From JAYPEY01 sp964519245 (GTDB lineage: Bacteria; Verrucomicrobiota; Verrucomicrobiia; Limisphaerales; JAYPEY01): a stretch of 39,852 bases of DNA. Position 1 is the first letter of the stretch; every line of letters begins with the position of its first letter. The notes under the pieces are model-generated. The model was not told the origin of the DNA, did no database searches, and worked only from the letters and a program-made list of their open reading frames with translations. Position numbers and translations under genes: made by a program. The stretch is taken from contig CAZFLK010000037.1 in the NCBI GenBank assembly GCA_964519245.1, forward strand, positions 1 to 39,852, read 5' to 3'. Shown piece by piece: positions 7,714 through 14,491 of this stretch.

Positions 7714-9000
7714 TCAAGCGTTCATCAGATCCTCGATTTCATCGGGATCGATGGGAATATCGGCCATCAAATCCACCGGTCCGTCCTCGGTGACCAGCAC
7801 GTCATTCTCCAGGCGCACACCAAAGCCCTCCTCCGGAATGTAAATACCGGGTTCCACGGTCATCACCCAACCCGGCGCCAATTCCGAACTGGCAAAACCC
7901 ACGTCGTGGACGTCCAACCCGATGGGATGCCCCAGTCCGTGCATGAAGTACTTCTTGAGCGCCGGCTTGTCAGGATCCTGTTTCTTGATATCGCTGGGCT
8001 TCAGCAGTCCCAACTTCAACAATTCCTCCTCCACCAAGGCCTCCGCCTCTTTCTGCCAGTCCTTCACCAGTCGACCGACCGTGGTCGTCTTGATCATCTC
8101 GGTGATCACGCGCAGAACGGACTTGTAAACCTGCTTCTGCCGCTTGGTGAACTTCCCCTTCACGGGAATCGTGCGGGTAAGATCGGAGTTGTAGTTCGCG
8201 TAGCTGGAGGCCACATCCAGCAGCAGCACGTCCCCGCTCCGACATTTCTGGTCATTCTGCAGGTAGTGCAACACACAGGAGTTCGCTCCGGACGCAATGA
8301 TCGGCGAATACGCAAACTTCGCGCCATTGCGGATGAACTCGTGGGCAAACTCCGCCTCGACCTCCGTCTCGTTGACCCCCGGCTTCACGAAATCCAACAC
8401 CCGCAAAAAACCGGCCTTCGTGATGCCACAGGCCTTCTTGATCAGTTCGACCTCATACTTTGACTTCACCGGCCGGATCTCGTGCATGATCCGGGCCAAC
8501 CGCCGGTAGTCGTGCAGCGGATACTTCGCCTGGCAATCCCGGATGAATCGGGCGTCGCGCGTCCCCACTTCGATCACTGCGCGCTTATGCTCATTGCTGT
8601 TCAGATACACATGTTCCGCCTCGCACATCAGCATGCGGAAAATCGTGTCGAATTCCGACAACCACCGCACTTCCTTGATGCCCGAAATCTTGGTCGCCTC
8701 CTCCTTGCCATGCTTGTGCCCCTCCCAGATTTTCAAATGCTCGTTCGGCTCCCGGAGAAACAGGATCTCCCGATGCTTCTCGTCAAAGGCATCCGGCGCC
8801 AAAAGGAGGATGGACTCCTCCTGCTCGATCCCGGTCAGATAGAACAGATCCGCATTCGGCTGCATCACCAGGGTGCCGTCGGCATTGGTCGGCAGGACGT
8901 CGTTCGCGTTCACCAACGCGAGGGAATTCGGTTCCAGGCGCCCCATGACGCGTTTGCGATTGGCGGCAAAGAGCTTGGAATTGATTGGCGCATGTCTCAT
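7714..9000 (-). CDS. pepP: Xaa-Pro aminopeptidase (aminopeptidase P, M24B)
   Basis: Cytoplasmic metallopeptidase removing an N-terminal residue preceding proline. The 428 residues match the E. coli PepP length (about 440) and two-domain layout: a creatinase-like N-domain (about 1-170) and a pita-bread C-domain. All five metal ligands are visible: D262 (LLLDVAS), D273 (SDLTRT), H358 in HGLGHPIGLDVHD, E383 (VEPGIYIP) and E398 (VRLEND). Active-site His354 and His365 are also present. The ATG at 9000 fits the family N-terminus. It is convergent with the propeller gene and has a repeat-bearing region upstream. Activity can be expected from the intact site. Confidence 0.93.
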   Translation of the reverse strand: MRHAPINSKLFAANRKRVMGRLEPNSLALVNANDVLPTNADGTLVMQPNADLFYLTGIEQEESILLLAPDAFDEKHREILFLREPNEHLKIWEGHKHGKEEATKISGIKEVRWLSEFDTIFRMLMCEAEHVYLNSNEHKRAVIEVGTRDARFIRDCQAKYPLHDYRRLARIMHEIRPVKSKYEVELIKKACGITKAGFLRVLDFVKPGVNETEVEAEFAHEFIRNGAKFAYSPIIASGANSCVLHYLQNDQKCRSGDVLLLDVASSYANYNSDLTRTIPVKGKFTKRQKQVYKSVLRVITEMIKTTTVGRLVKDWQKEAEALVEEELLKLGLLKPSDIKKQDPDKPALKKYFMHGLGHPIGLDVHDVGFASSELAPGWVMTVEPGIYIPEEGFGVRLENDVLVTEDGPVDLMADIPIDPDEIEDLMNA

Positions 9001-9067
9001 AAGCCGCTATTAAAGCGGGCGTTGTTCGAAATGAACAGTCGGAGTTCAAACAGTTGTTCGACGCGTC

Positions 9068-9159
9068 GCCGAGCATCGCTCGACATGGGCGCAGTTCGAC
9101 CGCCCATCGGAGCGCCGAGCATTGCTCGGCATGGGCACAACTCGAGAGCCCGTCGGAGC
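9068..9159. repeat. Tandem 46-bp palindromic repeat (two full units)
   Basis: Two adjacent 46-bp units, 9068-9113 and 9114-9159, match at 38 of 46 positions. Each unit starts with a near-palindrome (gccgagcattgctcggc in unit 2) followed by a second inverted pair around gggc...gccc, so each could fold into two small hairpins. A partial, inverted-looking relic (gcaatgctcagcg) follows near 9165-9177. The array lies between divergent pepP and the DPP-IV-like gene, so it sits in their promoter region. It may be a REP-like or regulatory element. Confidence 0.75.
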
Positions 9160-9218
9160 CCCTAGCAATGCTCAGCGCTCCAAACACAACAAAGGCTTGC
9201 CGGCCGCAATAGCTGATC

Positions 9219-11498
9219 ATGAGACACCTGTTTAGAACCATCGCTCCCCTCCTGCTCGCAACCGCCCTCCCCTGCCTCGCCGCCGACGCAGACACGAAGG
9301 CCGCCGACAAAAAGAAGGAAAAAGCGAAGCCCAATCCGCGACTCTCCCTGGAGCGCATCTATGGCAAACCTGAGTACGGCGGAGAATCCTACAGCGTCAA
9401 ATGGCTGGAAGCCGGGCAAGGCTACGTCCGCCTCCTCAAGTCCGCCAAAACGGAAAAGGCGCGCGACATCGTTCAATTCACCCCCGACACCGGCGCCACC
9501 AATATCCTCGTGGCAGCCAGCCTGCTGATTCCCGAGGGCCGGACCAATGCGCTTTCCCTGAGCTCCTACAGCTTCACCAAGGATCTCTCCAAGCTCCTCA
9601 TCTTCACCAATACGAAGCGCGTCTGGCGCGCCAACACCCGCGGCGACTACTGGGTCCTGGATCTGCAGAACAAGCAACTCCGCCAACTCGGCGGCAAGGA
9701 CGCCAAGCCTTCCACCCTCATGTTCGCCACCTTCTCACCGGATGGCTCCAAGGTCGCCTACGTCCGCGAACGAAACCTTTATGTCGAGAATCTCGCCGAC
9801 GGCTCCATCCAGGCGCTGACCAACGCCCGATCGAAGACCGAGATCAACGGAACCTTCGACTGGGTCTACGAGGAGGAACTGGGACTGCGCAACGGTTTCC
9901 GCTGGAGCCCCGACAGCAAGCTCATCGCCTACTGGCAGATCAATGAATCCGGCGTCAAGGACATGCAAATGATGGACAATCTCACCGGCTTCTACCCCAA
10001 GGTGATCACCTTCAAGTATCCCAAGACCGGGGAACGCAACGCCCACGGGCGCGTCGGCGTCGCCAGTCTCCAATCCGGCGAGACCACCTGGATGAAGATT
10101 CCCGGCGATCCCCGCAATCACTACCTCGCCCGCATGGAATGGGCCGACAACTCCCGCCAACTCCTGCTCCAACAACTCAACCGACTCCAGAACACCAACC
10201 GGGTCATGCTGGTCAACGCTTGGACCGGCGACGCGGAAACCGTCTTCACCGATCGCGACGACGCCTGGGTGGATGTGCGATTTGACTTCACCAAATGGAT
10301 CAACGGCGGCAGCCACTTCACCTTCGTCAGCGAACGCGACGGCTGGCGACGCGTCTGGCTTGTCCCGCGCAATGGCGGCGCGCCGAAGCCCATCACCCCG
10401 GCCGGCGTCGACGTCATCCGCGCGGCCGCCATCGATCAGGGCAAGGGCCTGCTCTACTACTACGCGTCTCCCGACAACCCCACGCAGAGCTACCTCTACA
10501 ATGTCGGGCTCGACGGCAAGGACGCGACCCGCGTCTCGCCGGCCAAACGCGCCGGATCCCACAGCTACTCCGTCTCGCCCGACGCCAAATGGGCCGTCCA
10601 CTCCTGGTCCGATTTCAACAACCCGTCACGCTACAACTTCATCAGCCTGCCCGATCACAAGATCATTCGCCGACTCGAGCGCAATCGCGAACTGCGCAGG
10701 AAGATCGCGCAACTCGACCGCCCCAAGTCCGAGTTCCTTCGCATCGACATCGGCGCCGGCGTGGAGCTCGACGCCTGGCGCCTTCTGCCGCCCAACTTCG
10801 ATCCGAAGAAAAAATATCCCCTGCTCCTCTACGTCTACGGCGAACCCGCCGGCCAGACCGTGACCGATCGCTGGAAAGGCAGCGGCGGCATGTGGAACTG
10901 GATGATGGCTCAGAAAGGCTTCATCCTGATGAGCATCGACAACCGCGGCGTCCCCGCCCCCCGCGGCAACGCCTGGCGCAAGAGCGTCTATCGCCAGGTC
11001 GGCATCCTCGCGCCCAAGGACCAGGCCGCGGCGTTGAAACAGGTTCTCAAGGATTCCCCGTTCATCGACCCGAAGCGCATCGGCATCTGGGGCTGGAGCG
11101 GCGGCGGCTCGATGACCTTGAACGCCCTGTTCAAATACCCCGATCTCTATCACACCGGGGTTTCCATCGCGCCCGTTCCGGATCAGCGGCTCTACGACAC
11201 CATCTACCAGGAACGCTACATGGGCCTGCCCAGCGACAACCAGAAAGGCTACAAGGAAGGCTCCGCCATCCATTACGCGAAAAACCTGAAAGGAAATCTC
11301 CTGCTCATCCACGGCACCGCCGATGACAACGTACACTACCAGGGTATGGAGAAACTGATCGATACGTTGATCGCCCATGGCAAGCAGTTCGAGATGATGG
11401 CCTACCCCAACCGCACCCACTCCATCCGCGAACGCAAAGGCACAACGATGCACCTGCGCAAGCTGTTGACCGATTACCTGTTGGACAAGCTGAAGTAG
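9219..11498 (+). CDS. Secreted dipeptidyl peptidase IV-like serine peptidase (S9B)
   Basis: A 759-residue prolyl-oligopeptidase-family enzyme with an N-terminal signal peptide (about 1-21, ending PCLAADA), hence periplasmic or secreted. After a short Lys-rich linker comes an eight-bladed propeller (about 45-500) and an alpha/beta-hydrolase domain. Catalytic residues are visible: Ser627 in GWSGGG, Asp703 in HGTADDNVH and His734 in NRTHSIRE. The DWVYEEE stretch (214-220) carries the paired Glu that anchors the substrate amino terminus in the DPP-IV subfamily, so dipeptide release from X-Pro or X-Ala termini is likely. The nucleophile motif has Gly where DPP-IV usually has Tyr (GWSYGG). It is a single gene downstream of the tandem repeat and complements pepP functionally, one acting outside and the other inside. 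Confidence 0.92.
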   Translation: MRHLFRTIAPLLLATALPCLAADADTKAADKKKEKAKPNPRLSLERIYGKPEYGGESYSVKWLEAGQGYVRLLKSAKTEKARDIVQFTPDTGATNILVAASLLIPEGRTNALSLSSYSFTKDLSKLLIFTNTKRVWRANTRGDYWVLDLQNKQLRQLGGKDAKPSTLMFATFSPDGSKVAYVRERNLYVENLADGSIQALTNARSKTEINGTFDWVYEEELGLRNGFRWSPDSKLIAYWQINESGVKDMQMMDNLTGFYPKVITFKYPKTGERNAHGRVGVASLQSGETTWMKIPGDPRNHYLARMEWADNSRQLLLQQLNRLQNTNRVMLVNAWTGDAETVFTDRDDAWVDVRFDFTKWINGGSHFTFVSERDGWRRVWLVPRNGGAPKPITPAGVDVIRAAAIDQGKGLLYYYASPDNPTQSYLYNVGLDGKDATRVSPAKRAGSHSYSVSPDAKWAVHSWSDFNNPSRYNFISLPDHKIIRRLERNRELRRKIAQLDRPKSEFLRIDIGAGVELDAWRLLPPNFDPKKKYPLLLYVYGEPAGQTVTDRWKGSGGMWNWMMAQKGFILMSIDNRGVPAPRGNAWRKSVYRQVGILAPKDQAAALKQVLKDSPFIDPKRIGIWGWSGGGSMTLNALFKYPDLYHTGVSIAPVPDQRLYDTIYQERYMGLPSDNQKGYKEGSAIHYAKNLKGNLLLIHGTADDNVHYQGMEKLIDTLIAHGKQFEMMAYPNRTHSIRERKGTTMHLRKLLTDYLLDKLK

Positions 11499-11515
11499 GC
11501 ACAGGACGGGAAGGT

Positions 11516-11663
11516 TGCTACGGGAGACGCGAAAACCCGGAAGGAAGACATCAAACACCGAACCTTCTCAACCTTACCCCCCCAGGCTTGCTTGAGCTGA
11601 CTCGTCCCGCGTCGCCCCCTCCGAAACCCTCTCTTTTCCGTGTCTTCCGCTTATTCCGTAGTT
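11516..11663. repeat. Inverted-repeat-bounded element, copy A
   Basis: A 148-bp element whose right end is tattccgtagtt and whose left end (tgctacggg) is a degenerate version of AACTACGGAA. Its interior is nearly the same as copy B: gaaaacccggaaggaagac on the left, gcttgcttgagctga in the middle, and tcttttccgtgtcttccgc on the right. It is non-coding and lies 17 bp after the DPP-IV-like gene. Confidence 0.75.
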
Positions 11664-11674
11664 CCCATTTTTTC

Positions 11675-11823
11675 AACTACGGAACACACGAAAAACCCGG
11701 AAGGAAGACGTCGAACACCGAATCTCCTCAACCTTATCACCACCGGGCTTGCTTGAGCTGAATCGTCCGCGTCGCCCCCTCCGAGATCCTCTCTTTTCCG
11801 TGTCTTCCGCTTATTCCGTAGTT
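11675..11823. repeat. Inverted-repeat-bounded element, copy B
   Basis: A 149-bp element with perfect 10-bp ends, AACTACGGAA on the left and TTCCGTAGTT on the right; weaker complementarity continues inward for about 20 more bases. It repeats copy A in direct orientation, 11 bp away. Its right end lies only 11 bp before the start codon of the GxxExxY gene, so it supplies that gene's upstream region. Confidence 0.8.
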
Positions 11824-11834
11824 ACACTTCTGGG

Positions 11835-12242
11835 ATGGAGAAGAAACTGATCTTGGAGAATGAATCCTATCGGATTCGAGGGACATGTTTTGAAGTCTAC
11901 AAAGAAAAAGGATGTGGTTTCCTGGAATCCGTCTACCACGAATGCATGGAGCTGGAACTGGGGCTGTCCGGCATTCCTCGAGAGTCCAAACCTCCCTTGA
12001 ATCTGGTATACAAGGGCAACCCGCTGAAGACCAAATATGAACCGGGCTTTCTGTGCTTCGATCAGATCGTCCTCGAACTGAAGGCTCTCAAGGAACTGGC
12101 AGACGAGCATCGCGCGCAGGTGCAGAATTACCTCAAGGCAACCGGTCTGAAGTTGGGGATCCTCGCGAACTTCGGACACTACCCAGGTGTGCAGATCGAA
12201 CGAATCGTGGCGCTGGAGGAGCGATTCGGATGGCGCGATTAA
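11835..12242 (+). CDS. GxxExxY-family PD-(D/E)XK nuclease-like protein
   Basis: A 135-residue protein of the GxxExxY family (PDDEXK_3-like), common in multiple copies in Verrucomicrobia and Planctomycetes and of unknown role. The name motif is G28-F-L-E31-S-V-Y34. The core E-x-K of a PD-(D/E)XK site is E81-L-K83 (IVLELKALKEL), followed by the helix ADEHRAQVQNYLKATG and the strand LGILANFG. The expected Pro-Asp of family members (YEPDF) is P70-G71 here, so the metal-binding Asp is missing (codon ggc). The frame is otherwise open and full length. The gene is tightly bracketed by copies B and C of the inverted-repeat element. It may be an inactive or non-nucleolytic derivative; family assignment is firm, function is not. 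Confidence 0.85.
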   Translation: MEKKLILENESYRIRGTCFEVYKEKGCGFLESVYHECMELELGLSGIPRESKPPLNLVYKGNPLKTKYEPGFLCFDQIVLELKALKELADEHRAQVQNYLKATGLKLGILANFGHYPGVQIERIVALEERFGWRD

Positions 12243-12244
12243 TG

Positions 12245-12385
12245 AACTACAAAATACACTGAACACTCGGAAGAAAGACATTGATTCCCCATCACAACCC
12301 CGCTCGCCAGTCTAGTCGCTTGCGCCATGGATTCCCTCGCCCTCGGGTTCCTCTCCTTTCCGTGTTTTTCGCGTATTCCGTAGTT
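12245..12385. repeat. Inverted-repeat-bounded element, copy C
   Basis: A 141-bp element starting two bases after the GxxExxY stop codon. The left end aactacaaaatacact is decayed; the right end cgcgtattccgtagtt is intact and complementary to the AACTACGGAA type. The interior keeps cggaagaaagac on the left and tttccgtgtttttcgcg on the right, as in A and B. The right end lies 15 bp from the stop of the neighbouring pseudogene. Confidence 0.7.
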
Positions 12386-12399
12386 CCACTACCCGCGTC

Positions 12400-12814
12400 C
12401 TACTTCCTCGCAGGATGCCCCGGCCAGACCATGTCGCGGCCCAGCCAGAACGGATCCACGTCCTCGTCTTCCGTCGTCGAATCGCCGCCATTGTCCATTC
12501 CATCAAGGCCGGAGGAATAGAGAAGGTAGGAGCCATCGTCGTTTCGACGACACTTCATCGCCCCGGCGCCCAGCGGGTCCACCATCACCTTCGTATTCAG
12601 CAGGGAATCCAACTTCCCGAGCGCATCAGGATACTCCCTGTGTTGGACACGCCAACGCTCCAAGGCCAGGGCGCAGCAGGCCCGATTCTTCATGACGCCA
12701 TCCCGAGACCCGCTGACTGACGCAGGCGGCGAGGAACAGCGCCAAGAACAGCGCCGCTCCCCACAGCCAACGCTTCCGGCTCTTTCTGATCTCTTCCGGC
12801 GGTTCCTCAGTCAT
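12400..12814 (-). pseudogene. Collapsed relative of the 15935 membrane-anchored protein
   Basis: Two overlapping minus-strand fragments in different frames resemble the two ends of the gene at 15935-17320. The upstream piece (from 12814) gives MTEEPPEEIRKSRKR and a membrane segment (WLWGAALFLALFLAAC). The downstream piece (to 12400) gives the C-terminal domain: LALERWRVQHREYPDAL, then VDPLGAG and YLLYSSGLDGMDNGGD. The intact relative has LAVERYRLAHDARRPDSL, QDPFDGA and YVIWAVGRDLTDDRGD at the matching places. Some 350 central codons are absent and the frames do not join, with a junction near 12690-12720. I infer an internal deletion with frameshift. Two small real genes are a less likely reading. 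Confidence 0.6.
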
Positions 12815-12841
12815 GCTTGGATTCCGCTGGGCCGCGGCGGA

Positions 12842-14173
12842 TCACTCCACCCGCGAGATTACGTAGCGGCGCGGCTGCGGCTGGTTCGCTTGGTAAATCT
12901 TCTCCAAATAATCGTCGCTGAGCTGCTTCAGTTTCGCCAACTCGGCCTCGAACTTTTCCATGAACTTCGCGAATGCGGCCGGATCCTGCTTGTCGAGCTC
13001 CCGCGACTGCTGCCCCTTCAACCTGGAGAACTGATTCCGATAGGGCCGCACCGCCTTCTCGTTGCGCTCCTTGTTCAACAGGGCGACCTTCAAGGCCTGT
13101 TGATACTGCGGCGTCTTTTCATTGCTCTGCAACTCGATCTTCGCGCCCAACTGCGCATGGGTGTATTGCCCCACGGCGACGCCGTCGATCTTCAACTCAT
13201 ACTTGCCCGGCTTCAGCCCGCGCACGACCACGCGCTCGTTGCTCAGCTTGTGGCCGGCCTTCGTGAGGGCGTAGCCGCGCGCAGCCTCTGCGGGCAGGAC
13301 CCACGGCAGCGCCGGCGCCAGGAAAGTGAACGCCACGCCGTTGTCATCGCCCTCCACCTCGCTCACCTTGCCCGTCTTTCCTCCACTCACGCGCCACTTG
13401 CCATTGGCCCGGTTTGCCGTGACGCCGGAGACCTGGCGCAACGAATTCATCTGCTCCAACAGCGCAAAGGCCATGATCGCCTGACCGTTGGCGTCGGGGT
13501 GCACGGCGTCCGGGATCACCGTGAAGTTCGGCTCCTCGAGTCGGACCTGCGTAGTGTGCCCGCTCAGCGGCGCAATCATGTCCACATAGCCCATGCCCCG
13601 ATGAATCGCCTCGTCGCGCAACCAGGTCCCATAGAACGCCAGCACCGCGTTGTAGTAACGCGTCGCCTGCTTCACCTGCTCCTGGTCTTTCAGCCAGCGC
13701 GGCGGCTTCGTCCGCGCCACCCGGGAATCATACATTGAAGGCCCCATCGCAATGGTCGTCGCGCCCAGCTTCGTCAATCGATCCATCAAGCCCGACATGT
13801 CCCGCTCGTAGACGTCGAAGATGTCCTGCTCAAACCGCCGATAGGAGCCGTCGTTCATGCCCAGCAGGATCGTCACATACTTCGGTTCGAAGGCCGCGAC
13901 ATCCCGGTCAAACCGCCGCAGCGCATGCGTGGCCTTGTCGCCGCTGACCCCGGCGTTGTGAAAGCGGATCCGCCGATCAGGGTAACGCGTGTAGAAATAG
14001 TCCTCCACATATTGGGTGTAGAGGCACTGATGCGTGATGCTGTCGCCGAGAAACACCAGCGTGTCGCCGTCGTTCAAATCGATCGAGGTGACCGGCGTCT
14101 TGTGCTCCGCCGCCTGCAGGCCGACGACGAGAAACAACGCGAGGGAAAGGAGAAGCGATGGGATCTTTTTCAT
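12842..14173 (-). CDS. Secreted SGNH/GDSL-family hydrolase
   Basis: A 443-residue exported esterase-like enzyme with signal peptide at about 1-22 (ending GLQAA). The SGNH blocks are all visible: Ser45 in FLGDSITH, Gly75/Gly78 in NAGVSGD, Asn107 in LLGMNDG and the Asp222-x-x-His225 dyad in PDAVHPD. The catalytic domain covers about 35-245. The remaining C-terminal half is a beta-rich region plus a long charged helix (about 340-430) with no family I recognise. Such proteins are numerous in PVC bacteria and often deacetylate polysaccharides, but the substrate is unknown. It is divergent from the sulfatase, which suggests joint use on a sulfated, acylated glycan; that is inference. Confidence 0.88.
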   Translation of the reverse strand: MKKIPSLLLSLALFLVVGLQAAEHKTPVTSIDLNDGDTLVFLGDSITHQCLYTQYVEDYFYTRYPDRRIRFHNAGVSGDKATHALRRFDRDVAAFEPKYVTILLGMNDGSYRRFEQDIFDVYERDMSGLMDRLTKLGATTIAMGPSMYDSRVARTKPPRWLKDQEQVKQATRYYNAVLAFYGTWLRDEAIHRGMGYVDMIAPLSGHTTQVRLEEPNFTVIPDAVHPDANGQAIMAFALLEQMNSLRQVSGVTANRANGKWRVSGGKTGKVSEVEGDDNGVAFTFLAPALPWVLPAEAARGYALTKAGHKLSNERVVVRGLKPGKYELKIDGVAVGQYTHAQLGAKIELQSNEKTPQYQQALKVALLNKERNEKAVRPYRNQFSRLKGQQSRELDKQDPAAFAKFMEKFEAELAKLKQLSDDYLEKIYQANQPQPRRYVISRVE

Positions 14174-14363
14174 GGAACTGTTTGGGATGAACGGGAATCC
14201 CAGTGTCCAAGGATAGCGCCGCCCAGGTCAATCCGGATTCGAGCAAAACAGAGCATCGGATCTCAACCATCGTTCGCGTTTCCGGTCTGCAACGACAGAA
14301 AACCTGCAGCAGTCGGAGGGATTCCCAACGCCCAGCCTCCCCCAACTCGTGTTTTCCCTCCTC
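14174..14363. other. Divergent promoter region, no gene seen
   Basis: 190 bp upstream of the SGNH hydrolase and left of repeat copy D. Together with copy D it forms the 318-bp gap between the divergent SGNH and sulfatase genes. I see no defendable -35/-10 pair, RNA gene or operator. Confidence 0.35.
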
Positions 14364-14459
14364 AACTACGGAATGCACCGAATGCTCCGAGAAATTTCAC
14401 CCCTCAATCCCCTCGGCTCGGCTCTCCCCATTTCCAAGCCTTCCGCGCATTCGGTAGTT
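14364..14459. repeat. Inverted-repeat-bounded element, copy D (short)
   Basis: A 96-bp shorter version of the A-C elements, left end AACTACGGAATGCACC and right end cgcgcattcggtagtt; the outer 16 bases pair with two mismatches. The central part is reduced and diverged. It ends 32 bp before the sulfatase start codon, so it occupies the sulfatase promoter or leader region. Confidence 0.65.
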
Positions 14460-14491
14460 CCTTCTCCCTCATCCTGCAATACACTCCGCCC

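Noticed and set aside
8783..9358. 191-codon minus-strand frame across the tandem repeat and the pepP start
   Set aside because: It overlaps pepP in another frame and the signal-peptide region of the peptidase gene on the other strand; the middle is translated repeat DNA.
11516..12385. CRISPR array from the repeated segments
   Set aside because: Repeats are about 148 bp with inverted ends and an 11-bp gap, not short repeats with regular unique spacers; no cas genes are present.
13925..14491. N-terminal extension of the sulfatase to 657 residues
   Set aside because: The extension runs antisense through the SGNH gene and repeat copy D; a proper signal peptide starts at 14492.
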